A DNA stretch of 64,000 nt from a virus. The notes below the pieces were generated by a model. It saw only the letters and a list, made by a program, of their open reading frames with translations. It did no database searches and was not told where the DNA came from. Where the stretch lies: positions 1 to 64,000 of the IMG/VR virus record IMGVR_UViG_3300008267_000003, one strand, 5' to 3'. Shown here one piece after another: positions 57,004 through 64,000 of this stretch. Position numbers and translations under genes: made by a program. Within the stretch, counting starts at the first letter, position 1; each line of letters opens with the position of its first letter.

Positions 57004-59028
57004 ATGGCATTTAACCCTATAGATAGAGCAAAGGTTACAACCACTACAACAGGAACAGGTAACGTTGTATTGGATTCCGCTGTGTCTGGTTATCAGGATT
57101 TTGCTGGTGTTGGTGATCAAAACCAGACGTACTATACTATTGAAAATGGAACAGAATGGGAAACTGGTATTGGTACCATTAATCGACCAGCATCTAGCTA
57201 TTACTTTAGTAATAATTCAAGTATTCTTGTTCCTGGAAATTCAGCTTTTGATTTTGGTGCTGGTAATTTCACTATTGAATGTTGGATATACCCAGAAAGT
57301 CTTGTCACCCCTTCAACTCAGCTTATTGTTGATGCTTGGAACAATTCACCCACCAGATTTTTATTGAGGATTAATAGCGGAATTTTACAATTCTTTCAAT
57401 TTCCTGGTATCTCACAGAACATAAACTACACTTTACCTGCTGCAAATCAATGGTATCATGTGGCTGCTGTTAGGAATGGAACCACTACAAATCTATATGT
57501 TGATGGTGTCAGTAGAGGCACTCCAGTAACTCCTGGTGCTAATTCTATTACTTCTAGTACTGCATCGTGGAGTATTAGTAGAGTTAGTGCGGAGTTTTTC
57601 CAGGGATATATTTCAAACGTACGAATAGTTAAAGGCACAGCTTTATACACAGCTGGTTTTACACCGCCAACATCTCCCTTATCAGTAGTTTCTGGTACAA
57701 GTATACTCACATGCCAGTCAAGAACTATTGTAGATAACAGTCTCAATTCATTTCAATTAACACGGTCATACCAAAATACTTCCAGTATTCTATTTCCTTC
57801 AACTATTACTCCATCTTTTTCAAGCTATCCAAGTGCTTTAGAAAGAGATATTGTTTTGGATTCTAGTAATGGTGGATCGCTTGTAAATTTCTCAGCAGGA
57901 ACTAAAAACGTATTCATACCTCAACCAGCTGAAAATACTCAGGGTACAACACCAACCGCAGATAATAGTTCAATTGGAACAAATCTAGTTGCATGGAATA
58001 ACTTTCAAAAGAATCTATACAAGAGTATAAACTCCGGAGTCACATTCAAGAACAACAATACTGATGGTATTGTATCAACGTATTCTTTGGTATATGCTAC
58101 CAGTACAGCTTTCCGAGGTGGTGTTCTAGCACCCAACGGTGATATACATCTTGTGCCGTATTTTGCTAATAGAGGACAAAAAGTATCTTCTGCTGGTGTA
58201 GTTTCTACATATTCATTGGTGTATACTTTAGCTACTGGTGCATATGCTGGTGGGGTTTTAGCTCCCAATGGAGAAGTACATTTTGTACCTTATGCGGCAG
58301 TTAGAGGTCAAAAAGTGAGTGCATCTGGAGTAGTGTCAACATACTCACTAGTGTATACCACAACAACTGCCTACACCGGTGGTGCTTTAGCGCCTAATGG
58401 TGACATTCATTTTGTTCCAACCGATGCTGTCAGAGGTCAAAAAGTATCTGCGGCTGGTGTTGTATCTACTTATTCTCTAGTATATACTGCATCTGGTGCT
58501 CATAACGGTGGTGTTCTTGCACCTGATGGTGATATACATTTTATACCAGCAAGTGCAAACAGAGGTCAAAAGATATCATCTAGTGGAGTTGTGTCCACGT
58601 ACTCTCTAGTATATACTACTACTAACGCTTATGCTGGTGGTGTGTTAGCACCTAATGGTGATATACATTTTATTCCACAAAGTGCAAACAGAGGTCAGAA
58701 AATATCAGCTCTTGGTATAGTGTCCACGTACTCTCTAGTATATACTACTACTAACGCTTATGCTGGTGGTGTGTTAGCACCTAATGGTGATATACATTTT
58801 ATTCCACAAAATGCTAATAGGGGTCAGAAAATATCAGCTCTTGGTATAGTGTCAACGTATTCTTTAGTATACACTATATCTAATGGATACATTGGTGGAA
58901 TTCTTCAGTCCGATGGTACTATCTATTTCGTACCTTTATCCGGAGCTGTTGGGCAAAAAATATCTACCTGCCCAGGCATACCTTTTAAATCAGAAACTTG
59001 TCTTTCTCCGTTTTTAAATAAATATTAA
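57004..59028 (+). CDS. Propeller-like adhesin with LamG insertion, paralogue 2
   Basis: The 674-residue protein has the same N-terminal module as paralogue 1, interrupted at about residue 60 by a LamG-like domain (about 62-270; FTIECWIYPES, WYHVAAVRNGTTTNLYVDG, ISNVRIVKGTALY), then seven STYSLVYT...GGVLAPNGDIHF repeats and CLSPFLNKY. Two consecutive repeats (58591-58719 and 58720-58848) are almost identical in DNA, showing recent tandem duplication. LamG-type domains bind sugars. It follows its paralogue after nine bases. Confidence 0.78.
   Translation: MAFNPIDRAKVTTTTTGTGNVVLDSAVSGYQDFAGVGDQNQTYYTIENGTEWETGIGTINRPASSYYFSNNSSILVPGNSAFDFGAGNFTIECWIYPESLVTPSTQLIVDAWNNSPTRFLLRINSGILQFFQFPGISQNINYTLPAANQWYHVAAVRNGTTTNLYVDGVSRGTPVTPGANSITSSTASWSISRVSAEFFQGYISNVRIVKGTALYTAGFTPPTSPLSVVSGTSILTCQSRTIVDNSLNSFQLTRSYQNTSSILFPSTITPSFSSYPSALERDIVLDSSNGGSLVNFSAGTKNVFIPQPAENTQGTTPTADNSSIGTNLVAWNNFQKNLYKSINSGVTFKNNNTDGIVSTYSLVYATSTAFRGGVLAPNGDIHLVPYFANRGQKVSSAGVVSTYSLVYTLATGAYAGGVLAPNGEVHFVPYAAVRGQKVSASGVVSTYSLVYTTTTAYTGGALAPNGDIHFVPTDAVRGQKVSAAGVVSTYSLVYTASGAHNGGVLAPDGDIHFIPASANRGQKISSSGVVSTYSLVYTTTNAYAGGVLAPNGDIHFIPQSANRGQKISALGIVSTYSLVYTTTNAYAGGVLAPNGDIHFIPQNANRGQKISALGIVSTYSLVYTISNGYIGGILQSDGTIYFVPLSGAVGQKISTCPGIPFKSETCLSPFLNKY
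58591..58848 (+). repeat. 129-base tandem duplication of one propeller blade
   Basis: Bases 58591-58719 and 58720-58848 are a head-to-tail repeat of 129 bases (43 codons). The first 91 bases are identical in both copies; the rest differs at a few positions. Other blades of the same gene are related only at the protein level, so this pair is the youngest. Confidence 0.9.
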
Positions 59029-59037
59029 GGATTCAAA

Positions 59038-60930
59038 GTGCCATACGTTGTCAAAGATAGAGTAGCAGTCACATCAACATCTACAGGAACTGGTAACCTA
59101 GCTCTTGGATCTGCTGCATCTGGCTATCAGAGCTTTTCAGTTATTGGTGAAGGTAATCAAACATCGTATAGTATTACTGATGGCACTGATTGGGAGGTTG
59201 GATCGGGTACATACGCAACAGGGTGGAGTAATCAATTTCGTGGAACTGTTAATACTGTCACAGACTTTCTGAGGACTTCTGATAACGCATTGCTGAACCC
59301 GGAAACTAGTGATTTTGTTATGGAGGCCTGGGTGTATATTACCAGTACTACCGGTAATAATCAGGGTATAAACGGTAAGGGAACTGTTGGTACAAATGGA
59401 TATTCATTTTTTGTAACTAACGGATTAGTGCTCAGTTTTACATGGGATGGAACTGGAGGTACAACAATTACAGCCGGTACACTCTCTCTCAACACATGGG
59501 CCCATGTTGCAGTTGTAAGAAATAGCAATGTAATTCGACTATATCTAAACGGAGTCGGGGCTGCATCATCCACTGCTTGTACAACAAATATTACATCTAC
59601 CTCAAATAAGTTCATTGGGTCTGAGCGAAGTCCTAATCCTCTAGTGGGTTACATAAGCAACTATAGGATGACTAAAGGAACCCTTCCATCCGGATATGAT
59701 GCAACATTATCCACTCTCACTGTACCAACATCGCCTTTGACAGATATATCTGGCACCAGCATATTAACTTGCCGAACTGGTGTACTTGAAGATATAAGTT
59801 CTAACAATCTACCTATTTCACGATTTGGACTTGTAACTCCAAACACACTTATTCCGTTTACTGGATTAACTCCTTCTCTATCTAGAGATCAAATATACGA
59901 ATCATCCAATAGTGACAGTGCTGTCAACTGGGGAAGTGGTACTAAAAATGTAATCGTATCGTTTTTAGCAGATAATACAATAGGCAGTGCTCCTAGAGTA
60001 GACGAAACAAACATTTCTTCAGATCTTACTGAGTGGTATAATTTAAAAAAGCAGATGGACAGGGGAGTGGTGAATAGTAATCCTTATGACAATAACGGTA
60101 CTGGTGGAGTAGTATCAACGTATTCTTTAGTTTACACTACCACAAACTCTTATGCAGGTGGAGTTCTTCAACCTAACGGTGATGTTCATTTTGTACCTTA
60201 TGCGGCAGTTAGAGGTCAAAAAGTTAGCTCATCGGGCGTTGTATCAACTTATTCGTTAGTATATACAGCGGCAACAGCTTACTACGGTGGGGTACTTGCA
60301 CCGAATGGTGATGTTCATTTTGTACCTTTTAATACTGATAGAGGACAGAAAGTTTCTTCTACCGGTGTAGTTTCAACGTATTCGTTGGTCCACGCCCCTG
60401 CAAATGCTTATTTGGGTGGTGTTCTTGCTCCTAATGGAGATATTCACTTCATTCCATTTAGTGCCAGTGTAGGTCAAAAGGTATCTGCTGCTGGAACTGT
60501 GTCTACGTATTCCATATTAACCACTGTTTCCAGTGCATATTCTGGTGGTGTCCTTTCACCTAATGGTGATATACATTTTATACCATATTCAACTTCCGTT
60601 GGCCAGAAAATATCAATTGCTGGAGTTGTATCCACTTACTCTTTAGTATATACAGTCACTGCTGCTTATCAAGGAGGTGTTCTTGCTCCTAATGGAGATA
60701 TTTACTTCATTCCATTTAGTGCCAATAGAGGCCAAAAGGTATCTGCTGCTGGTGTTGTATCTACATACTCTTTGGTGTATACTACTTCTAACGCTTACTT
60801 AGGTGGAGTACTAACACCTGATGGCGAGATAATCTTTGTACCTAGAAATGCTATTAGAGGACAATCAATATCCACTGGAGTTGAAACACCAATTGGATAT
60901 TGCTTAGCCCCACATTTTAATAAATTATAA
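59038..60930 (+). CDS. Propeller-like adhesin with LamG insertion, paralogue 3
   Basis: The 630-residue protein starts with GTG-independent ATG-like context at 59038 (GTG codon read as Met, preceded by AAGGATTCAAA) and has the shared N-module, a LamG-like domain (about 62-280; FVMEAWVYITS, WAHVAVVRNSNVIRLYLNG, GYISNYRMTKG), six STYSLVYT...GGVLAPNGD repeats and CLAPHFNKL. One blade fewer than its paralogues suggests blade loss or gain. AAGGA lies 9 bases before the start. Confidence 0.75.
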   Translation: MPYVVKDRVAVTSTSTGTGNLALGSAASGYQSFSVIGEGNQTSYSITDGTDWEVGSGTYATGWSNQFRGTVNTVTDFLRTSDNALLNPETSDFVMEAWVYITSTTGNNQGINGKGTVGTNGYSFFVTNGLVLSFTWDGTGGTTITAGTLSLNTWAHVAVVRNSNVIRLYLNGVGAASSTACTTNITSTSNKFIGSERSPNPLVGYISNYRMTKGTLPSGYDATLSTLTVPTSPLTDISGTSILTCRTGVLEDISSNNLPISRFGLVTPNTLIPFTGLTPSLSRDQIYESSNSDSAVNWGSGTKNVIVSFLADNTIGSAPRVDETNISSDLTEWYNLKKQMDRGVVNSNPYDNNGTGGVVSTYSLVYTTTNSYAGGVLQPNGDVHFVPYAAVRGQKVSSSGVVSTYSLVYTAATAYYGGVLAPNGDVHFVPFNTDRGQKVSSTGVVSTYSLVHAPANAYLGGVLAPNGDIHFIPFSASVGQKVSAAGTVSTYSILTTVSSAYSGGVLSPNGDIHFIPYSTSVGQKISIAGVVSTYSLVYTVTAAYQGGVLAPNGDIYFIPFSANRGQKVSAAGVVSTYSLVYTTSNAYLGGVLTPDGEIIFVPRNAIRGQSISTGVETPIGYCLAPHFNKL

Positions 60931-60950
60931 ACTATTTGAAGTGAGGTATT

Positions 60951-62315
60951 ATGTATAATCGAGATAAAATAATTAGTGTGATGCAAGAAATATATGATGA
61001 ATCTAAAACGATTCAGCCTTATGTAATGATTGCACAACCAAGACGAGATTTGAGTGAGACTGCTGCTCAGAACTTTGATGGATATGAAGGCCTCCATGTA
61101 GACCTCATGGGCTTCTCTCATGGTTTCTGTAACATTGGGGGTGAGAAGGTTGATGTTGCAAGAAACTATTTGATTGAACGAGCGTTAGAAAGTGGTGCAA
61201 AATACCTTCTCTTTATTGGTGAAGATACGGTAGTTCCCTATGATGCGTTTAAGAAACTTATGAGAACAGCTGAGCAGAATCCAAATTCGGTTGTTACAGG
61301 TGTTTACTACATTAAGTGTTCTGATGCCATGATCATGGTTCGTGAAGGCAACTGGATCACTATACCAAATGTTGACCCTGGTCAAGTAATTGATGCTTGG
61401 CAAACAGGTATGGACATTATGTTGATACCAATTGAGATTCTTCGTCAGATGAAGGAAGAAGATCCGGAACTTCCGTTCTGTTGCATTGGCACAAATATCA
61501 ACGATGAAATTCCATTTATTGGTGAAGATAATTTCTTCGTTCATAGGTTGCATAAACGTGGAACAAAGTTACTTGTAGACACAGATGTTCAATGTTTGCA
61601 TATGGATTTAGCAACTGGAATGTATACCGCACATCCATCAGTTGACTTGAAAAACTACTATACAAATATCAAGCCAACAAGACCATTAACATTGGACGAC
61701 AAAGACTTTATTGATCGTCGTTGGATAGATAGATTGCCGGAAGGTACTGGGCCATCAAAAGGCTACAAGAGTCTTATTAACCAAATGATGGAAGAAGGGC
61801 AACCTCTCAAGTTTAACATTGGTTGTGGTAGAGACAAAATTCCAGGGTATATTGGTGTTGACAAGTATGATAATTCAGCTGATATTAACGAAGATATCTT
61901 TGAAGTTGATCTTCCGGAAGCGTGTGCAGATGAAATCATGGCTTCTCATTTAATTGAGCATATACCTCACCATAGAGGTCCAGAGTTGCTTAAGAAGTGG
62001 TTTGATGTGTTAAAGCCTGGTGGCAAACTTGTAATGGAATTGCCGGACCTTGAAGGTCTGTGTAGATCTTTCGTTGAAGCAGAGACTGATGATGAGAGGT
62101 ACTGGCTCACCGTGTGTATTTACGGCGTTGCTCATGGTGAAGAAGTACCGTCAGAAGAAGTTAAGAAGTACGGTACAAAGTCACCACACCTGTGGGGATA
62201 CTATCCAAAAGTGTTGAGTGATATATTAACCGAGATTGGATACAAAGACATTCAAATCTTACCTCAGCAGGGTATGCACATAGGTAAGAACTTTAGATTG
62301 GAGGCAGTAAAATGA
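60951..62315 (+). CDS. Glycosyltransferase-methyltransferase fusion
   Basis: The 454-residue protein has an N-terminal GT-A domain (about 20-240: KYLLFIGEDTVVP with E91-D92, and FIGEDNFFVHRLHKRG) and a C-terminal SAM methyltransferase domain (about 285-450: KFNIGCGRDKIPGYIGVD, and EIMASHLIEHIPHHRGPELL then VLKPGGKLVMELPD). One polypeptide could both add and methylate a sugar. GAGG precedes the start. It stands alone after the fibre genes and before small structural genes, away from the main glycan cassette, so it may act on the adhesins just upstream. Confidence 0.8.
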   Translation: MYNRDKIISVMQEIYDESKTIQPYVMIAQPRRDLSETAAQNFDGYEGLHVDLMGFSHGFCNIGGEKVDVARNYLIERALESGAKYLLFIGEDTVVPYDAFKKLMRTAEQNPNSVVTGVYYIKCSDAMIMVREGNWITIPNVDPGQVIDAWQTGMDIMLIPIEILRQMKEEDPELPFCCIGTNINDEIPFIGEDNFFVHRLHKRGTKLLVDTDVQCLHMDLATGMYTAHPSVDLKNYYTNIKPTRPLTLDDKDFIDRRWIDRLPEGTGPSKGYKSLINQMMEEGQPLKFNIGCGRDKIPGYIGVDKYDNSADINEDIFEVDLPEACADEIMASHLIEHIPHHRGPELLKKWFDVLKPGGKLVMELPDLEGLCRSFVEAETDDERYWLTVCIYGVAHGEEVPSEEVKKYGTKSPHLWGYYPKVLSDILTEIGYKDIQILPQQGMHIGKNFRLEAVK

Positions 62316-62743
62316 GTAGTATTTCGCTTGAAGGGTTATCTGGGGTTGCTGGTGATGAACGATCTCTAGCTATTCTTAAAGTCAGTCATAATGATCAGGA
62401 ATATGATTGGTCGGTGTATATTCCAGCAAATGCGGATCTTTCTACTTACTTGAGCTCTATAGAGTCACAGGTTTATTCTGATATCGACTCAAAAGAAGCT
62501 CAGTGGGAAGCATTAAGTCCTAAAACCAGAGAATACACAGATCCTTTCACTAACAATATCGAAACCGTAGAAATTTTAAAAGGTGAAATTGTTAGGCCCG
62601 ATATTCCGGACTATTACGCTCTTCGTAGGGTGGAATATCCTTCTCTTGGGGATCAGCTTGATGCTATGTGGAAGGGTGGAAGTGCTGCTTCCGACATGCA
62701 AGCTAAGATTACTGCAATTAAAACCAAATATCCAAAACCATGA
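62312..62743 (+). CDS. Conserved structural-region protein (YPSLGDQLDAMWKGG type)
   Basis: The 143-residue protein contains RRVEYPSLGDQLDAMWKGG and ends IKTKYPKP, a motif repeatedly found in small proteins near tail-fibre genes of T4-like phages. The biochemical role is unknown. It overlaps both neighbours by four bases. Confidence 0.7.
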   Translation: MSSISLEGLSGVAGDERSLAILKVSHNDQEYDWSVYIPANADLSTYLSSIESQVYSDIDSKEAQWEALSPKTREYTDPFTNNIETVEILKGEIVRPDIPDYYALRRVEYPSLGDQLDAMWKGGSAASDMQAKITAIKTKYPKP

Positions 62744-63009
62744 TACTTAAAAAACAGCATGCTAATAAATTGATAAATATAGAAAGCTCACCTGAAGTAG
62801 AGATTGCTTCAGGTGAATTTGACGCTGGTGATGTATTAATTTTATTTAACAACAGCGAATTTTTACTGAAGATTAACTCTCACATAAAAAATACTTATAG
62901 ATCCGGAACACATAACTCGGTCAAAGAAATGCGCTTTCTTCCAAGATGTTTAATAAATGCGGCTTTCATAGACTCTGAAACTGTAGTATTTTCTGGAGGC
63001 TCATCATGA
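62740..63009 (+). CDS. Hypothetical structural-region protein, 89 aa
   Basis: A protein with a beta-rich pattern (EVEIASGEFDAGDVLILFNN) and basic patches, ending FSGGSS. It is coupled to the upstream gene by four bases. A family is not recognised; the position next to the neck genes suggests a virion or assembly role. Confidence 0.6.
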   Translation: MILKKQHANKLINIESSPEVEIASGEFDAGDVLILFNNSEFLLKINSHIKNTYRSGTHNSVKEMRFLPRCLINAAFIDSETVVFSGGSS

Positions 63010-63116
63010 GTGGAATATTCATGGTTCTATTTGTCAGCCCGCAAGCACAGGTACAGGTTCTTACTCTGGGAACATTTTCTGGCGAACCATTATCAGATGT
63101 AGGCTTTGCAGGATAG
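63006..63116 (+). CDS. Very small frame, possible peptide (36 aa)
   Basis: ATG at 63006 overlaps the preceding TGA, and TAG lies at 63114-63116. The peptide is mostly hydrophobic, with Gly/Ser. The ATGA coupling is the only support; it could be a chance frame in the 138-base gap before gp13. Confidence 0.3.
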   Translation: MSGIFMVLFVSPQAQVQVLTLGTFSGEPLSDVGFAG

Positions 63117-63147
63117 CATCATTACCAATTAACATAAGATCAAAAAA

Positions 63148-63888
63148 ATGGCCACACCTACAACAAGAAGCGAATTTAAAGAATACTGCCTTAGAAAATT
63201 AGGTAAGCCTGTTATTGAGATTAATGTTGATGATGATCAGGTTGAAGACAGAATAGATGAGGCTTTGAGATACTACTGGGATTATCATTTTGATGGATCT
63301 GAGAAGTTGTATTACAAACATCAGGTAACAGCTAATAATGTTGTTGATAAGTATATAACCCTTCCTGAAAATATTATTGGAGCTGTACGTATATTTAATA
63401 TTGGTGATCCTATGGTTACCAATAACCTTTTTGATATAAGATATCAGATTGCTTTGAATGACCTATACACTTTGACATCGGTCTCGATGATTCCTTACTA
63501 TATGGCGTTCCAGCATATTCAACTTCTAGAGCAGCTTTTAGTTGGTCAACAGCCAATTAGATATAACCGACACACAAACAAACTATACGTTGATATGGAT
63601 TGGAATAAAGTAAATGTTGGTAATTTTTTAATTGTTGAAGCGTATGAAACTATTAATCCAAACACTTACACTGATGCGTGGGGTGATAGATGGTTAGCAC
63701 GGTATGCAGCTGCTTTAATTAAGCGTCAGTGGGGATCAAACCTAACTAAATTCTCTGGTATGCAGCTACCCGGCGGTGTTCAGTTTAACGGAGATAAAAT
63801 ATATAATGACGCTGACAACGAAGTTGAAGCACTGGAAAAAGAAATGATTGTTAGCTACTCACTTCCTGTCACAGACATGATAGGATAA
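63148..63888 (+). CDS. gp13: Neck protein gp13
   Basis: The 246-residue protein has RSEFKEYCLRKLGKPVIEINVDDDQVEDRIDEALRYYWDYHFDG (seen as FKEYCLRKLGKPVIEINV and QVEDRIDEALRYYWDYHFDG), which is the N-terminal signature of gp13 of marine T4-like phages, and YAAALIKRQWGSNLTKF near the end. gp13 with gp14 forms the neck that closes the filled head. gp14 follows immediately. Confidence 0.85.
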   Translation: MATPTTRSEFKEYCLRKLGKPVIEINVDDDQVEDRIDEALRYYWDYHFDGSEKLYYKHQVTANNVVDKYITLPENIIGAVRIFNIGDPMVTNNLFDIRYQIALNDLYTLTSVSMIPYYMAFQHIQLLEQLLVGQQPIRYNRHTNKLYVDMDWNKVNVGNFLIVEAYETINPNTYTDAWGDRWLARYAAALIKRQWGSNLTKFSGMQLPGGVQFNGDKIYNDADNEVEALEKEMIVSYSLPVTDMIG

Positions 63889-63889
63889 A

Positions 63890-64000
63890 ATGGCTACTTC
63901 ATTCTTCTTTAATAATTTTGGAGCTAGCCAAGAACAACTTCTTATTGAAAATCTTGTTGTTGAATCCATTAAAATATATGGGCATGATATTTTCTATCTA
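63890..64000 (+). CDS. gp14: Neck protein gp14, 5' part
   Basis: ATG at 63890 follows the gp13 stop by one base and the frame runs off the right edge. The 37 visible residues (MATSFFFNNFGASQEQLLIENL, seen as FFFNNFGASQEQLLIENL, then VVESIKIYGHDIFYL) match the start of gp14 proteins of T4-like phages. The order gp13-gp14 is conserved. Confidence 0.8.
   Translation, partial: MATSFFFNNFGASQEQLLIENLVVESIKIYGHDIFYL

Noticed and set aside
55624-60930. Regularly spaced repeats that could suggest a CRISPR array
   Set aside because: The 129-base period is in frame and encodes a protein repeat; there is no short identical repeat with unique spacers.

Overview
This window is a 64 kb piece of a T4-like myovirus (tailed phage) genome. 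The marker genes are recognisable from their translations: gp33, gp59 and gp32 (late transcription and replication); a tail chaperone/tape-measure cluster; gp4; the baseplate genes gp48, gp53, gp5, PAAR, gp25, gp6 and gp8; and the neck genes gp13 and gp14 at the right edge. The gene versions (a very large DUF4815-type baseplate/fibre protein, gp5 without a lysozyme domain, a peptidase S74 fibre) are those of marine T4-like phages of the cyanophage/pelagiphage type. The host is inferred, not proven. A heptose cassette implies a Gram-negative host, the circularly permuted two-piece tmRNA is typical of alphaproteobacteria (also known in some cyanobacteria and betaproteobacteria), and a PqqA peptide implies a host that makes the cofactor PQQ. 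A marine alphaproteobacterium or a methylotroph is the best guess.

Layout. Bases 1-5.0 kb hold tightly overlapping small early-type genes of mostly unknown function, a non-coding palindromic patch (1174-1481), sigma70-like promoters and a tyrosine-phosphatase-like gene. Bases 5.0-8.1 kb hold a DUF932 gene and an accessory island: pqqA, a permuted tmRNA with its terminator, rubrerythrin, an SGNH hydrolase, and a late-promoter-driven exported cell-wall hydrolase. Bases 8.1-9.9 kb hold gp33, gp59 and gp32. Bases 9.9-15.1 kb are on the minus strand: a tape measure with an embedded lysozyme domain, a tail chaperone with a probable -1 frameshift extension, a gp54-like protein, an unknown protein and gp4. 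From 15.15 kb to the end everything runs rightward: baseplate (15-33 kb), fibres (33-42 kb, including three cysteine-rich RCC1 proteins), a glycan cassette (42-49 kb), a second fibre block (49-61 kb, including three tandem propeller-like paralogues), a glycosyltransferase-methyltransferase fusion, small structural genes and the neck.

How the parts may work together. The glycan cassette has four glycosyltransferase-like proteins of different types, a TPR-glycosyltransferase, a methyltransferase, both halves of HldE as separate genes and an HldD epimerase. It lies inside the tail-fibre block, so the phage probably makes ADP-heptose and transfers a sugar to its own Ser/Thr/Asn-rich fibres or to the host surface. 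The pqqA-tmRNA-rubrerythrin island looks like host-metabolism support. The most unusual items are the phage-encoded PqqA, the permuted tmRNA, the split ADP-heptose pathway beside the fibres, the tail-chaperone frameshift, and the two families of propeller-like adhesins into which LamG-like domains have been inserted.
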